Positions 36,297-45,871 of a stretch of 64,000 nucleotides of DNA are shown piece after piece. Each line of letters begins with the position of its first letter. Position 1 is the first letter of the stretch. The position numbers were made by a program, and so were the translations under genes. Origin of the DNA: Nocardioides bizhenqiangii (GTDB lineage: Bacteria > Actinomycetota > Actinomycetes > Propionibacteriales > Nocardioidaceae). The notes beneath the pieces are model-generated. The model did no database searches. It was given only the letters and a program-made list of their open reading frames with translations, and was not told where the DNA came from. The stretch lies in NCBI RefSeq assembly GCF_034661235.1, contig NZ_CP141059.1, forward strand, positions 2,665,501-2,729,500, in the 5' to 3' direction.

Positions 36297-36793
36297 TGGC
36301 TGCTCTCCTTCACCTGCTGACTCGGAGGGCCGAAGCCTCCAGTAGAACCGTAGCCGCCGGTGCCACGCACACTCTCGGGAAGGTCCTCGACGGCGACGAA
36401 CCGGGCTCGCTCGAACCGCTGGACGACGAGCTGCGCGATCCGGTCGCCCCGGCTGAGGACGATCGGCTCGACCGGGTCGTGGTTGATGAGCAGCACCTTG
36501 ATCTCTCCGCGGTAGCCGGCGTCGATCGTGCCCGGGGTGTTGACGATGGACAGCCCGTGCCGCGCGGCGAGACCGCTCCGCGGGTGCACCAGGGCGACGT
36601 AGCCGTCGGGCAGCGCGATGGCGACGCCGGTGGGCACCAGCATCCGCTCACCAGGTGCGAGCACGACGTCGACGGTGGTCACCAGGTCGGCACCGGCGTC
36701 GCCCGGGTGGGCGTAGGACGGGAGCGGCAGGTCGGGGGTCAGCAGCGCGACCGGGATCTCCAGGTCGGCCGGGCGGTCGGGGTCGTGGGGCAC
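36293..36793 (-). CDS. dut: Deoxyuridine 5'-triphosphate nucleotidohydrolase
   Basis: This 166-residue trimeric dUTPase shows all five motifs: HPGDAGADL (about 30), [11 protein letters not shown] (about 70), [16 protein letters not shown] (about 85), [12 protein letters not shown] (about 115) and [12 protein letters not shown] (about 145). The catalytic aspartate lies in TIDAGYRGE. It hydrolyses dUTP to dUMP and pyrophosphate, keeping uracil out of DNA and feeding dTMP synthesis. Start GTG 36793 opens the leftward dut-DUF3710-OB-DUF3159 cluster and diverges from DUF3093 across a 51-bp gap containing TATAGAGG. Confidence 0.96.
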   Translation of the reverse strand: MPHDPDRPADLEIPVALLTPDLPLPSYAHPGDAGADLVTTVDVVLAPGERMLVPTGVAIALPDGYVALVHPRSGLAARHGLSIVNTPGTIDAGYRGEIKVLLINHDPVEPIVLSRGDRIAQLVVQRFERARFVAVEDLPESVRGTGGYGSTGGFGPPSQQVKESSQ

Positions 36794-36844
36794 GCACCGA
36801 CCCTATAGAGGCGCCATCCGGGCCCGGATGGGATCCTTCCTCCC

Positions 36845-37306
36845 GTGGCCAGGGTCCCGGAGTACGACGAGCGTCTCGCCGTACCGCTGCGTTGGTGGGC
36901 GCAGGGCACCATGCTGGTCGCCACCCTGTGGCTGACCGTCGTGGTCGCCGTCCCGGGGCCGACCGCGTGGGTGGTGACGGGCGTCGCGCTGGCGCTGCTG
37001 GCGCTCGCGCTCTTCTGGTACGGCGACGCCCGGGTGATCGTGCGCGACGGCTGGTTCCAGGCCGGCCGGGCCCGGATCGAGGCCGAGCACGTCGGCGAGG
37101 TCGCGGCCCTCGACGCCGAGCAGACCCGCCTCGTCGCCGGTCGCGACGCCGACGCGCGCGCCTATCTGTTGCTGCGCCCGTACCTGCACCGGGCGGTCAA
37201 GGTCGAGGTCGTCGACCCGGCCGACCCGACGCCGTACTGGCTGGTCAGCTCCCGCCACCCCGAGGCGCTGGCGGACGCCCTGACCGCCCTTCCCCGCTCC
37301 CGATAG
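36845..37306 (+). CDS. DUF3093 family membrane protein
   Basis: GTG 36845 gives 153 residues with two N-terminal transmembrane helices (TMLVATLWLTVVVAVPGPTA and WVVTGVALALLALALFWYGD) and a cytosolic or external beta-rich domain containing ARVIVRDGWFQAGRARIE and YWLVSSRHPEALADAL. That PxxYWLxSSRxP element is diagnostic of DUF3093 (Rv2698). It is divergent from dut, exactly as in M. tuberculosis. Function unknown. Confidence 0.85.
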   Translation: MARVPEYDERLAVPLRWWAQGTMLVATLWLTVVVAVPGPTAWVVTGVALALLALALFWYGDARVIVRDGWFQAGRARIEAEHVGEVAALDAEQTRLVAGRDADARAYLLLRPYLHRAVKVEVVDPADPTPYWLVSSRHPEALADALTALPRSR

Positions 37307-37326
37307 GGACTCGATAGGCTCGACCC

Positions 37327-37620
37327 ATGGCAAAGGGCGACGGTTCCAAGGTGTGGTCGATCTTCTCGCTGGCAGCGGCGCTCGGCGCCGCCGCGGCCAC
37401 CCGGAAGGGCATCGACAAGTCCTGGCAGGTCAGCACCGGCAAGAAGCCGCCGGAGAACCCCGCCGACCCCGACATCGACCTCTGGGAGGCCGTGGCGTGG
37501 GCCGCGGTCACCGGCGCCGCCGTGTCGCTGGCCAGGATGTACGCCCAGCGCCGCGCCGCGAGCTACTACGTCAAATCGACCGGCAAGCTGCCCCCGCCGC
37601 TGCGGAAGGACGGGGAGTAG
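37327..37620 (+). CDS. DUF4235 family membrane protein
   Basis: This 97-residue protein has an N-terminal hydrophobic stretch (VWSIFSLAAALGAAAATRKG) and a second one (LWEAVAWAAVTGAAVSLARM), the DUF4235 layout, with the conserved PENPADPDIDLWEAVAWA between them. It is probably an inner-membrane hairpin with both ends on one side. It follows DUF3093 by 20 bp on the same strand. Function unknown; frequent in actinobacteria. A 102-bp palindromic repeat begins immediately after its stop. Confidence 0.85.
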   Translation: MAKGDGSKVWSIFSLAAALGAAAATRKGIDKSWQVSTGKKPPENPADPDIDLWEAVAWAAVTGAAVSLARMYAQRRAASYYVKSTGKLPPPLRKDGE

Positions 37621-37621
37621 G

Positions 37622-37723
37622 GGTCTCGATACGCCCTCGCCTAGCGGCTCGGACTACTCGACCAACGAAGGTCGTTCGTTGGTCGAGTAGGCCGAGCGCT
37701 CTGCGCGAGGCCGTATCGAGACC
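37622..37723. repeat. Interspersed palindromic repeat, full copy B
   Basis: GGTCTCGATACG (37622-37633) faces CGTATCGAGACC (37712-37723), and CTACTCGACCAACGAA faces TTCGTTGGTCGAGTAG around a short centre. The 102 bp exactly fill the gap between the convergent DUF4235 and DUF4193 stop codons, so it probably serves as a bidirectional terminator. Three related partial copies lie at 988, 42278 and 44505. Confidence 0.85.
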
Positions 37724-38014
37724 TCAAGCACAGTCGCGGCAGATCATCTTCTTGGAGTCGGCCAGCTGTGAGCGGTGGTGCACCAGGAAGCAGCTCATGC
37801 AGGTGAACTCGTCCTCCTGCTTGGGCTTCACCTCGACGGCCAGCTCCTCGTGGGAGAGGTCGGCGCCGGGCAGCTCGAACGACTCCGCGGCCTCGGCCTC
37901 GTCCTCGTCGACCTTGCCGGAGTTCTTGTCGTGGCGGCGCGCCTTGAGCTCTTCGATGCTCTCTTCGGACTGCTCGTCCTCGTTCTTGCGCGGTGCGTCG
38001 TAATCGGTCGCCAT
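37724..38014 (-). CDS. DUF4193 family zinc-ribbon-like protein
   Basis: ATG 38014 gives 96 residues. The N-terminal two thirds are charged and acidic (RKNEDEQSEESIEELKARRH); the C-terminus has a CMSC...CRDC pair (about residues 72-75 and 92-95) around FLVHHRSQLADSKKMI, a likely zinc site. This is the DUF4193 family (Rv2699c), almost universal in actinobacteria and of unknown role. It is transcribed toward, and stops at, the palindromic repeat. The 149-bp gap upstream to the inositol phosphatase stop holds its promoter; an in-frame upstream extension overlaps that gene and was rejected. Confidence 0.88.
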   Translation of the reverse strand: MATDYDAPRKNEDEQSEESIEELKARRHDKNSGKVDEDEAEAAESFELPGADLSHEELAVEVKPKQEDEFTCMSCFLVHHRSQLADSKKMICRDCA

Positions 38015-38163
38015 GACGCTGCCTCCTCCTCGGTCGCCGTCGGTCGGTCCTCCCTGCCCCGGGACCTGCGATGTTCTGATCGGCGCGGCAGATTGTGCAC
38101 TATCCCGAGGCCCAGCGATACCTCGGGTCCATGCGAGTCGTCGGAACAGCGCGGGAACGCAGG

Positions 38164-38976
38164 CTATTCCCTGGTGAAGCCCGCCTTCACGGCGAGGTCG
38201 ACGAGCTCGTCGAACCCGTGATCCGGGCCACACACGACCAGGTCGGTGCCGCCGGCGCCGGGCAGCACCACGAGCCGCGCGCCGGCGAGCCGCGCGATGA
38301 GTCCGCCGGCGGCGTAGTCCCACAGGTTCACACCCTCCTCGACGTACCCGTCGAGGGCGCCCTCGGCCACGTGCGAGAGCTCGAGCGCACACGAGCCGTG
38401 CCGTCGGATGTCGCGCACGAACGGCAGCATCCGGGCCACCGCAGCGGCCTGGACGGCGCGCTTCTCGGCGCTGTAGGAGAAGCCGGTCGCGATCAGCCGC
38501 TGGCCGACCGGGGCCGGGCCGCGGACGGCCAACGCCCGGCCGTCCCGGGTCGCGGAGCCGCCGCCGGGCAGGGCGGGGTCGACGTAGCCGACGTACGCCC
38601 GGTCCTTGGCCGCGTCCAGGACCACGCCGGCGACGACGTCGCCGTCGACCTCGGCCGCGATCGAGACCGAGAACTCCGGCAGCCCGTAGAGGAAGTTCAC
38701 GGTTCCGTCGATCGGGTCGACGATCCAGCGCACGCCGGTGGACCCGGTCACGTCGTCGCCCTCCTCGCCGAGCACCGAGTCGTCGGGCCGGGCGGCGAGC
38801 AGCCGGGACCGGATCAGCTCCTCGGCCGCCCGGTCGGCGAGGGTGACGACGTCCACGTCGCTGGACTTGGTGGCCTCGACATCCACGCCTCGGGCGCCGT
38901 GCTCGAGGATCAGCGCGGCGGCCTCGCGCGCGACCGGCAGCGCGAGCTCCGCGAGCTCCTGGGGGGAGCCGCTCAT
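38164..38976 (-). CDS. suhB: Inositol monophosphatase family protein
   Basis: The 270-residue enzyme carries the Mg2+/Li+-sensitive phosphatase motifs: VLGEEGDD near 68, the central [15 protein letters not shown] near 84, and the C-terminal [20 protein letters not shown] near 215. It dephosphorylates myo-inositol 1-phosphate or related sugar phosphates, a step for phosphatidylinositol and mycothiol supply. Its ATG overlaps the ferrochelatase stop as ATGA. SuhB (Rv2701c) occupies the same place in M. tuberculosis; the symbol is by analogy. Confidence 0.9.
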   Translation of the reverse strand: MSGSPQELAELALPVAREAAALILEHGARGVDVEATKSSDVDVVTLADRAAEELIRSRLLAARPDDSVLGEEGDDVTGSTGVRWIVDPIDGTVNFLYGLPEFSVSIAAEVDGDVVAGVVLDAAKDRAYVGYVDPALPGGGSATRDGRALAVRGPAPVGQRLIATGFSYSAEKRAVQAAAVARMLPFVRDIRRHGSCALELSHVAEGALDGYVEEGVNLWDYAAGGLIARLAGARLVVLPGAGGTDLVVCGPDHGFDELVDLAVKAGFTRE

Positions 38977-39983
38977 GCCTGGGTCCGCGGCAGGCAGCAG
39001 TGCTCCGGGCAGGCCTCGATCGGCTGGTCCAGCGCCAGCTCACGAAGCGCCGCCACGAACCGCGGGTCGTCGCCCGCGGTCCCGGCCCGGCGGGCCTCGA
39101 TGCGCACCCGCTCCGCCGTGGCCAGCGCCTCGGTGTCGAGGTCGTAGATGACCTCCATGTGGTCGGAGACGAACCCGACCGGGACGAGGACGACCGCCCC
39201 CACGCCTTCGCCCGCGAGCTCCTCGAGCCGGTCGTTGACGTCGGGCTCCAGCCACGGGGTGCGGGGTGACCCGCTGCGGGAGCAGAAGGTCAGCTCGTGG
39301 CCGCGGGCGTGACCGGTGATCGCCGTCACCCGCTCGGCGACGGCAGCAGCGACGTCGAGGTGCTGGGCCAGGTAGGCGCCGCCGTCGGGGCCGCTCTCGT
39401 CGTTCATGGCGGTCGGGATCGAGTGGGTGACGAAGACCAGCCGGGCATCGTCCTGGAGCGCGGACGGAAGCGCCGCGAGCGCCTCGAGAGTCCGGTCCAC
39501 GACGGCGGCGACGAACCCGGGATGGAACGCGAACCAGCGCACCTTGTCGATCCGCGGAGCGTCGGGAACGGCAGACACGGCCTCCTCGATGTCGTCGAGG
39601 TACTGCCGGCAGCTGGACCACGACGAGTACCCGCTCGTCGCCACGCAGGCGACGCGCCGCCTGCCGTCGGCGGCCATCTGCCGCACGGCGTCGACGAGGT
39701 AGGGCTCCCAGTTGCGATTGCCCCAGTAGACCGGGAGGTCGATGCCCGCGGCGGCGAGGTCGGCCTCGAGGGCCGCGATCAGCGCCTTGTTCTGGTCGTT
39801 GATCGGCGACCTGCCGCCGAACAGGAAGTAGTGCTGCCCGACCTCGGCGAGCCGATCCCGCGGAATGTCGCGACCGCGAGTGACGTTCTCGAGGAACGGC
39901 ACGACGTCCTCCGGCCCCTCCGGCCCTCCGAAGCTGAGGAGCAGCAGGGCGTCGTACGGAACCGGCGTCCGGGGATTCGTCAC
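38973..39983 (-). CDS. hemH: Ferrochelatase (coproporphyrin type)
   Basis: The 336-residue product has [20 protein letters not shown] at the start, [11 protein letters not shown] near 86 with the metal-site region, [10 protein letters not shown] near 185 with the catalytic histidine, and [19 protein letters not shown] near 270 with the conserved glutamate. Cys residues at [10 protein letters not shown] and the C-terminal ACPEHCC fit the [2Fe-2S] cluster of actinobacterial ferrochelatases. In this phylum the enzyme inserts iron into coproporphyrin III. It starts at GTG 39983, divergent from an MFS transporter 32 bp away, and is coupled to the phosphatase gene. Confidence 0.92.
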   Translation of the reverse strand: MTNPRTPVPYDALLLLSFGGPEGPEDVVPFLENVTRGRDIPRDRLAEVGQHYFLFGGRSPINDQNKALIAALEADLAAAGIDLPVYWGNRNWEPYLVDAVRQMAADGRRRVACVATSGYSSWSSCRQYLDDIEEAVSAVPDAPRIDKVRWFAFHPGFVAAVVDRTLEALAALPSALQDDARLVFVTHSIPTAMNDESGPDGGAYLAQHLDVAAAVAERVTAITGHARGHELTFCSRSGSPRTPWLEPDVNDRLEELAGEGVGAVVLVPVGFVSDHMEVIYDLDTEALATAERVRIEARRAGTAGDDPRFVAALRELALDQPIEACPEHCCLPRTQA

Positions 39984-40015
39984 CCGGCCATCGTAGGGAG
40001 GAGGATCAGAGGGCC

Positions 40016-41269
40016 ATGCCCGCCGTGCTTTCTGGTGCCCTCGCTCCCTACCGTCACATCTTCACGCCGGCCACCTCCCTCTTCAGCCTCACCGGTCTGG
40101 TCGCCCGGCTGCCGATCTCGATGGTCGGCCTCGGCATCGTCCTGCTCGCCGAGCACGAGACCGGCTCCTACGCCTTCGCGGGTGCCGTCTCGGCCACGGC
40201 GCTGCTCGCCCAGGCGGGCTTCGCTGTGGTCCAGGGCCGACTGCTCGACCGGCTCGGCCAGTCCCGGGTGCTGCCGCTGCTGATCACCCTCTGGGGCGCC
40301 GGCCTGGCCGCCATGATGCTGTCGCTGAAGGCGGAGTGGCCGGTCGTGACGACCTACGTCCTCGCCGCCGTCGCCGGCGCCGCACTCCCGTCGGTCGGCA
40401 CCTGCGTGCGAGCACGCTGGTCGCACTGCCTCAAGGACGACCCGAGCGGACTGCACACCGCCTTCTCGTTCGAGGCGGTCGCCGACGAGGCCGTGTACCT
40501 GCTCGGTCCGATCATCGTCACGATGCTGGCCACCGCCGTGGACCCCGTCGCCGGCCTCGGCGCGGCGCTCGCCTTCGGTCTCGTCGGCACCTTCGTCTTC
40601 GCCGGCCTCCGTTCCACGGAGCCGCCGGTCCACCCCGCGCCCACGGCCGGCACCCAGCGACCTGCGATGCCCTGGATCGCCGTCGGCGCCCTCAGCGTGC
40701 TGACGTTCGCGCTCGGCGTCCTGTTCGGCGCCGCCGAGGTCAGCACCGTCGCGTTCTCCGAGGAGGAGGGCCAGCAGGGCGCCGCTGGGTTCCTGCTCGC
40801 GATCTGGGCGCTCGGCAGCCTCGTCGCCGGCCTGATCTCCGGCGCGATCTCCTGGCGCCAGGGCCCGCTGGTCCGCATGCGGTGGGGCGCGCTCGGAATG
40901 GCGGCCGCGATGGCGCCGCTCGTGCTCGTGCCGTCGGTCCCGCTGATGGCGTTGGTGCTGCTGGTCGGCGGCTTCGCGATCTCACCGACGCTCATCGCCG
41001 CCATGTCCCTCGCCGAGCAGGTGCTGCCACCTGCCCGGCTCACCGAGGGCATGATGCTCCTCCAGACCGGCATCGCGCTCGGCCTGGCGCCCGGCGCGGC
41101 CCTCGCCGGTGTGGTGATCGAGGAGTCCGGTGCGTCGGCCGCCTACCTGGTCTCGTTCGGCGGCGGCGTGCTCGCGCTGGCGGCCGCTCTCGCCACCCGG
41201 TTGCCCCAGAAAAGTCGACAGATCGCCACGCCGGAAACGCAACCGGATCCTGACCGCTCCCGGGCGTAG
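40016..41269 (+). CDS. MFS transporter
   Basis: This 417-residue protein has about 12 hydrophobic helices with a loop after helix six ([20 protein letters not shown]). [17 protein letters not shown] near 73 is the MFS loop 2-3 signature, degenerate in its RxGRR half. The C-terminal tail ([19 protein letters not shown]) is hydrophilic. The substrate is unknown. It faces ferrochelatase across a 32-bp gap, so the promoters overlap, and it is followed by sepH 69 bp downstream on the same strand. Confidence 0.85.
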   Translation: MPAVLSGALAPYRHIFTPATSLFSLTGLVARLPISMVGLGIVLLAEHETGSYAFAGAVSATALLAQAGFAVVQGRLLDRLGQSRVLPLLITLWGAGLAAMMLSLKAEWPVVTTYVLAAVAGAALPSVGTCVRARWSHCLKDDPSGLHTAFSFEAVADEAVYLLGPIIVTMLATAVDPVAGLGAALAFGLVGTFVFAGLRSTEPPVHPAPTAGTQRPAMPWIAVGALSVLTFALGVLFGAAEVSTVAFSEEEGQQGAAGFLLAIWALGSLVAGLISGAISWRQGPLVRMRWGALGMAAAMAPLVLVPSVPLMALVLLVGGFAISPTLIAAMSLAEQVLPPARLTEGMMLLQTGIALGLAPGAALAGVVIEESGASAAYLVSFGGGVLALAAALATRLPQKSRQIATPETQPDPDRSRA

Positions 41270-41338
41270 TCTCGCCCCAACCGGAGTACATCACCCAGGA
41301 GCACGGCGGGCCCGGCGACGGGTCCGGAAGGACGGAGC

Positions 41339-42229
41339 ATGGCGCACCTCGATCTTGCAGGAGTCAGCGCCGACGGCCGGCGCCTCCTCCTGGTGGGTCG
41401 GCAGGGCGAGGAGTTCACCCTCGAGATCTCGCCCGCCCTGCGTGCCGCGCTCCGCGGTGAGACCACCCGCATCGGCCAGTTGGAGATCCAGATGACGAGC
41501 ACCCTCCGCCCCCGCGAGATCCAGACCCGGATCCGAGCAGGAGAGACGCCCGAGGAGGTCGCCGCAGCGGCGCAGACCACGGTCGAGGCGATCATGCCGT
41601 TCGTCGGACCGGTGCTGGGCGAGCGCGAGCACGTCGCGGAGCGCGCCCAGAAGTCGTCGCTGCGCCGACCGACCGGAGACGCCGGCTCCGGCACCCGGCT
41701 CCTCCGCGACGCCGTCAGCACCCACCTGTCCACCCAGCAGGCCAAGGCCGACGACATCTCCTGGGACGCGTTCCGTCGCGACGACGGCCGCTGGGAGATC
41801 GCCGGCACGTTCGAGACGGCACACCGGTCGGGGACGGCGCGGTTCACCTACGACGTCCCTGGCAACTACGTCACCACCGACAACGACGACGCCCGGTGGC
41901 TGGTCGGCGACCTGGTCGACGAGATGACCGAGGCCCAGCAGCTCGACGACCTCCAGCAGGCCCGTCAGCGCCGCCTGGCCGCGATCTCCTCCGACGAGCT
42001 GCCGCTCGGCGACGACGCGCTCGACCTGGTCGGTGGCGAGGCGGCGCCCCCGACCCACGACGACCCGCTGCGGGACACCTCGGCGGACGTCGCGCCCGAC
42101 CCGGCGGCGGCGCCGGACGAGACCGCCCCGGTCGAGGCTCCCCACCACCGTCGTCCGGTGGCCAAGAAGCGCGGGCGGGCTTCGGTCCCGAGCTGGGACG
42201 AGATCATGTTCGGCGGCGGCGACCAGTAG
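41339..42229 (+). CDS. sepH: Septation protein SepH
   Basis: The 296-residue protein matches SepH (DUF3071): the N-terminal LDLAGVSADGRRLLLVGRQG and LRPREIQTRIRAGETPEEVA, which includes the helix-turn-helix segment, a variable acidic middle, and the C-terminal signature RASVPSWDEIMFGG. SepH binds FtsZ and promotes its assembly and bundling during septation in Streptomyces and Mycobacterium (family knowledge). GGAAGGAC precedes ATG 41339 by about 6 bases. A strong hairpin (42238-42267) closes the gene. Confidence 0.93.
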   Translation: MAHLDLAGVSADGRRLLLVGRQGEEFTLEISPALRAALRGETTRIGQLEIQMTSTLRPREIQTRIRAGETPEEVAAAAQTTVEAIMPFVGPVLGEREHVAERAQKSSLRRPTGDAGSGTRLLRDAVSTHLSTQQAKADDISWDAFRRDDGRWEIAGTFETAHRSGTARFTYDVPGNYVTTDNDDARWLVGDLVDEMTEAQQLDDLQQARQRRLAAISSDELPLGDDALDLVGGEAAPPTHDDPLRDTSADVAPDPAAAPDETAPVEAPHHRRPVAKKRGRASVPSWDEIMFGGGDQ

Positions 42230-42237
42230 TTCGAGTG

Positions 42238-42267
42238 AGTGACGCTGCGCGGCAGCGCAGCGTCACT
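42238..42267 (+). terminator. 13-bp perfect-stem terminator after sepH
   Basis: AGTGACGCTGCGC (42238-42250) pairs fully with GCGCAGCGTCACT (42255-42267) over a 4-nt loop, eight bases beyond the sepH stop. No T-run follows, common in high-GC actinobacteria. Confidence 0.75.
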
Positions 42268-42277
42268 GCTGCGAGAA

Positions 42278-42335
42278 GGTCGAGTAGCGCCGCGCGACTG
42301 AGCCTGCGAAGTCGCGCGCAGCGCGTATCGAGACC
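42278..42335. repeat. Interspersed repeat, copy C
   Basis: The unit opens with GGTCGAGTAG and closes with CGTATCGAGACC, the inverted ends of copy B, with the internal TGAGCCTGCGAA that copy D shares. It lies between the sepH terminator and the acyl-CoA reductase promoter. Confidence 0.65.
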
Positions 42336-42349
42336 CGGTGAGATGACCA

Positions 42350-42379
42350 CTGACCGTGGGGCAGGCATCGGCGTACCCT
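42350..42379 (+). promoter_or_regulatory. Promoter of leaderless acyl-CoA reductase gene
   Basis: CTGACC (42350-42355) and TACCCT (42374-42379) are 18 bp apart, and the -10 ends 6 nt before ATG 42386, which has no Shine-Dalgarno sequence. Confidence 0.5.
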
Positions 42380-42385
42380 CCCCCC

Positions 42386-44458
42386 ATGTCCTCCTTCGTG
42401 ACCGGCGCCACCGGCTTCATCGGTCGTCATCTCGTCAGTGAACTCCTCGACCACCGTGACGGCCCGATCTTCGTGCTCGTCCGGCCGTCGTCGCTCTCCC
42501 GCATGGAGACGATGATCCAGCAGTGGACCCACGGAACGGGCTCCTCGCGGGTCGTCCCGGTCATCGGCGACCTCGGCGAGCCCGGGCTCGGCGTCGATCC
42601 CGAATGGATCGCAGAGAACGTCGGGAAGGTCGACCACTTCTTCCACCTCGCCGCGATCTACGACATGACGGCCGACGAGTCCACCAACGACGCGATGAAC
42701 GTCCAGGGCACGCGTTACGCGCTCGAGCTCGCCGACGCGCTCCAGGTGGGCTGCTTCCACCAGGTGTCCTCGGTCGCCGCGGCGGGCGACTACCACGGCC
42801 GGTTCGACGAGACCATGTTCGACGAGGGGCAGCCGCTGCCGTCGCCGTACCACCGCACGAAGTACGAGTCGGAGAAGATCGTCCGCGAGGAGTCGACGGT
42901 GCCGTGGCGCGTCTACCGGCCCGCGATCGTGGTCGGCCACTCCGAGACCGGCGCGATGGACAAGATCGACGGTCCCTACTACTTCTTCCCGCTCATCAAG
43001 CGGATGCGCGACAGCCTGCCGTCCTGGCTCCCGCTCGTCGGCGTCGACATGGGTGACACCAACCTGGTGCCGGTCGACTACGTCGCCAAGGCCATGGACC
43101 ACCTCGCGCACCTGCCCGACCGGGACGGAGAGGCCTTCCACCTGGTCAACCCCGAGCCGCAGCCGGTCGTCGAGATGATCAACGCCTTCTGCAACGCCGC
43201 AGGCGCGCCCAGGTTCGCCACCCCGATCGACCGGAACTCCGCCGGCGGGGCGACTCGCCTGCTCCCGAGGTCGCTGCGGCCCACGAGCCTGTTCAGCGCG
43301 GTGGTGCGCACGGCGCCGGCGCAGGTCGTGCTCGACCAGACCCTCGGCCGGCTCGGCATCCCCGCCGAGGTCGTCGGCCACACCTCGTTCTCCTCCGTCT
43401 TCGACTCCAAGGCCACCGAGAAAGCGCTCGCGGGCAGCGGGATCGCGGTCCCCGACCTCGAGACCTACGCGCGCACGCTGTGGGGCTACTGGGAGGAGAA
43501 CCTCGACGAGACCACCGGCCGCGACAAGCGCAACCGCGCCGCACTCAGGGGCAAGCACGTCGTCATCACCGGCGCCTCCTCCGGCATCGGCAAGGTCACG
43601 GCGCTCAAGGTCGCCCAGGCCGGCGGCATCCCGGTGCTCGTCGCGCGCGGCAAGGACAAGCTCGAGGACACCAAGGCGACCATCGAGCTCCGCGGCGGTC
43701 AGGCCTACGTCTTCCCGTGCGACCTGTCCGACCTGGGTGCCATCGACGACCTCTGCCAGCGACTGTCCACCGAGCTGCCGTCGGTCGACTTCGTCGTCAA
43801 CAACGCCGGGCGGTCGATCCGGCGCTCGCTGCGGCTGTCGCACGACCGGTTCCACGACTTCGAGCGCACCATGCAGCTCAACTACTTCGGCGCGATCCGG
43901 CTGCTCATCGGCCTGATGCCGAAGATGCACGAGCAGAAGTCCGGCCACATCGTCAACATCTCCTCGATCGGGGTCCAGACCAGCCCGCCGCGGTTCTCGG
44001 CGTACGTCGCCTCCAAGGCCGCGCTCGACGCCTGGAGCAACGTCGTCGCCTCCGAGGTCGTCGGCCACGGCATCACGTTCACCAACATCCACATGCCGCT
44101 GGTGCGGACGCCGATGATCGCGCCGACCAAGATGTACGACAAGTTCCCCACCCTCTCCCCCGCCCAGGCCGCCGACCTGGTGATCCGGGCGATGGTGGAG
44201 AAGCCGCACGAGATCAACACCCTCGCCGGCAACGCAGGGGCGGTCGCGCACACGCTCGCACCCAAGGCGGCGTTCCGGATCCTCAACCTCGCCTACCAGG
44301 TGTTCCCCGACAGCGCGGCGGCCAAGGGCAAGGCAGGACCGTCGCACGCCACCCCCGAGCCCGCTCCCGCGCCGCCCGAGGTGGTTGCCGCCGAGCCGGG
44401 CGGCCGGGAGTCCGAGCAGATGCTGATGGCCCGGCTGTTCCCCGGGGTGCACTGGTGA
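42386..44458 (+). CDS. Bifunctional SDR fatty acyl-CoA reductase (AcrA1-like)
   Basis: The 690-residue protein fuses two dehydrogenase domains. Residues 1-370 are an extended SDR of the fatty acyl-CoA reductase type, with VTGATGFIGRHLVSELL, VDHFFHLAAIYDM and the catalytic PYHRTKYESEK. Residues about 390-640 are a classical SDR with VITGASSGIGKVTALKVA, VVNNAGRS, a serine in VNISSIGVQ and YVASKAALDAW. This layout matches mycobacterial AcrA1/FcrA and the Marinobacter FAR, which reduce fatty acyl-CoA to aldehyde or alcohol for wax ester synthesis. ATG 42386 is favoured because of the promoter spacing. Confidence 0.85.
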   Translation: MSSFVTGATGFIGRHLVSELLDHRDGPIFVLVRPSSLSRMETMIQQWTHGTGSSRVVPVIGDLGEPGLGVDPEWIAENVGKVDHFFHLAAIYDMTADESTNDAMNVQGTRYALELADALQVGCFHQVSSVAAAGDYHGRFDETMFDEGQPLPSPYHRTKYESEKIVREESTVPWRVYRPAIVVGHSETGAMDKIDGPYYFFPLIKRMRDSLPSWLPLVGVDMGDTNLVPVDYVAKAMDHLAHLPDRDGEAFHLVNPEPQPVVEMINAFCNAAGAPRFATPIDRNSAGGATRLLPRSLRPTSLFSAVVRTAPAQVVLDQTLGRLGIPAEVVGHTSFSSVFDSKATEKALAGSGIAVPDLETYARTLWGYWEENLDETTGRDKRNRAALRGKHVVITGASSGIGKVTALKVAQAGGIPVLVARGKDKLEDTKATIELRGGQAYVFPCDLSDLGAIDDLCQRLSTELPSVDFVVNNAGRSIRRSLRLSHDRFHDFERTMQLNYFGAIRLLIGLMPKMHEQKSGHIVNISSIGVQTSPPRFSAYVASKAALDAWSNVVASEVVGHGITFTNIHMPLVRTPMIAPTKMYDKFPTLSPAQAADLVIRAMVEKPHEINTLAGNAGAVAHTLAPKAAFRILNLAYQVFPDSAAAKGKAGPSHATPEPAPAPPEVVAAEPGGRESEQMLMARLFPGVHW

Positions 44459-44504
44459 GACGCGCAGCGGACCGCGCGCCAGCGCGGGGTGCGTCGCGCG
44501 GCCA

Positions 44505-44559
44505 GGTCGAGTGCGCGTCCGAGTGAGCCTGCGAACCCGGAATCGCGTGTATCGAGACC
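44505..44559. repeat. Interspersed repeat, copy D
   Basis: It begins GGTCGAGTGCG, shares TGAGCCTGCGAA with copy C and ends GTATCGAGACC. It lies between the convergent reductase and sulfurtransferase genes, again a terminator-like location. Confidence 0.65.
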
Positions 44560-44572
44560 CGGGTCAGCCCGC

Positions 44573-45391
44573 TCAGCCGGTCTCGACCGGACGGGCTGGA
44601 TCGACGATCCACTCGCTCCAGCTGCCCGGGTAGAGGGCGGCCGGGACGCCGGCGATCTCGAGCGCGAGCACGTCGTGGGCCGCCGTCACGCCCGAGCCGC
44701 AGTAGGCCGCCACCGTCGCGCCCTCGGTCGCGCCGACCGCCGCGTAGGTCTCGCGGAGCTCTCCGGGAGGCCGGAACCGGCCGTCGACGGTGAGGTTGAG
44801 CGCCGTCGGCACGTTGACCGCGCCCGGTATCCGACCCGCCACCGGGTCGATGGGCTCGGTCTCGCCGCGATAGCGGACAGCGGTCCGGGCGTCCACGAGG
44901 ACGTCCACGGAGCGCACGTCGGCCGCGGTCACGACCGGCATCGCGCCGGGCGCCGCGGTGAAGTCGCCGGTTCCGACAGATCCGCCGGTGCCGGTCTCGA
45001 CCGGCAGCGCGGCCGCCGTCCAGGCCGACCAGCCGCCGTCGAACACCCGGACGTCCTCGTGACCGTGGTAGCGCAGCAGCCACCAGCAGCGGGCGGCGGC
45101 GTGGCCGGCCCAGTCGTCGTAGACGACCACGGGACGGTCACCGGACACACCGACGGCGCGCATCTCCGCCTCGAAGACCTCGGTCCGCGGCAGCGGGTGC
45201 CGTCCGCCGGCACCGGGCGCCCCGGCCAGGGCGGTGTCCATGTCGACGTACGACGCGCCCGGCAGGTGTCCCGCGGCGAACTCCTCGGGGCCCCAGGGCC
45301 CGCCGCCCGTCCGGTAGCGCACGTCGAGCACGGTGACGCTGCCGAGCAAACGGGCCAGCTCGTCGACGTCGACCAGCGGCCCGCCGCTCAA
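44573..45391 (-). CDS. Thiosulfate/3-mercaptopyruvate sulfurtransferase
   Basis: The product contains two rhodanese domains: the inactive N-terminal one with LDVRYRTGGG, FAAGHLPGASYVDMD and VVVYDDWAGHAAARCWWLLR, and the active C-terminal one with VDARTAVRYRGE, GRIPGAVNVPTA and the catalytic loop YCGSGVTAAHDVLALE near residue 237. The CGSGVTA loop is typical of SseA-type sulfurtransferases. I place the start at TTG 45391, where TTGA overlaps the upstream stop (272 residues); a GTG at 45430 deeper in that gene is the alternative. It is coupled to the universal stress protein gene. Confidence 0.85.
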   Translation of the reverse strand: MSGGPLVDVDELARLLGSVTVLDVRYRTGGGPWGPEEFAAGHLPGASYVDMDTALAGAPGAGGRHPLPRTEVFEAEMRAVGVSGDRPVVVYDDWAGHAAARCWWLLRYHGHEDVRVFDGGWSAWTAAALPVETGTGGSVGTGDFTAAPGAMPVVTAADVRSVDVLVDARTAVRYRGETEPIDPVAGRIPGAVNVPTALNLTVDGRFRPPGELRETYAAVGATEGATVAAYCGSGVTAAHDVLALEIAGVPAALYPGSWSEWIVDPARPVETG

Positions 45392-45777
45392 TGCCGCCCC
45401 GTGCGCGGCTTGACGGTCAGCACCGGGCACGACGCGTCGAGCAGGACCCGCTGCGCGTTGGAGCCGAGGATCAGCTTGCCGACCGGCGACCGGCGCCGCA
45501 GACCGATCACGATCAGGTCGGCCGCGACCTCCTCGGCCAGGTCGACCAGCTGGTCGGACGCGTCGCGGCCGCGCTCCAGCACCCGCAGGTCGTGGTCCAC
45601 CCCCGCGTCGGCGAGCACGCCCCGCACCTCGCGGAGGTACGCCGGCTCCACGTCGTGGTCGCTCAGGGCGTGCACCACGACCAGCCGCGCGCCACGACGC
45701 CGCGCCTCCTCGATCCCGGCCAGCAGGGCCGCTTCGCCCTCGGGCTTCGGTACGTACCCGGTCACCACCGTCGCCAT
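45388..45777 (-). CDS. Universal stress protein family
   Basis: ATG 45777 gives a 129-residue single UspA domain: the opening MATVVTGYVPKPEGEAALL, a middle region with LRVLERGRDASDQLVDLAEE and DLIVIGLRRRSP, and the ATP-binding end VGKLILGSNAQRVLLDASCP, close to the G-x2-G-x9-G-S/T pattern. Such proteins are made in stationary phase or hypoxia and bind nucleotide; the specific role is unknown. It is the first gene of a two-gene leftward unit with the sulfurtransferase and diverges from the DGPF gene across 94 bp. Confidence 0.88.
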   Translation of the reverse strand: MATVVTGYVPKPEGEAALLAGIEEARRRGARLVVVHALSDHDVEPAYLREVRGVLADAGVDHDLRVLERGRDASDQLVDLAEEVAADLIVIGLRRRSPVGKLILGSNAQRVLLDASCPVLTVKPRTGRH

Positions 45778-45871
45778 GCCCGCCACCCTATGTCGAGAAC
45801 GCGCGCGCGGCTCCGTCTCCTCCCCGACCGCGGCCACAATGGGTCGCACCACACCCTGAGGAGACATCACG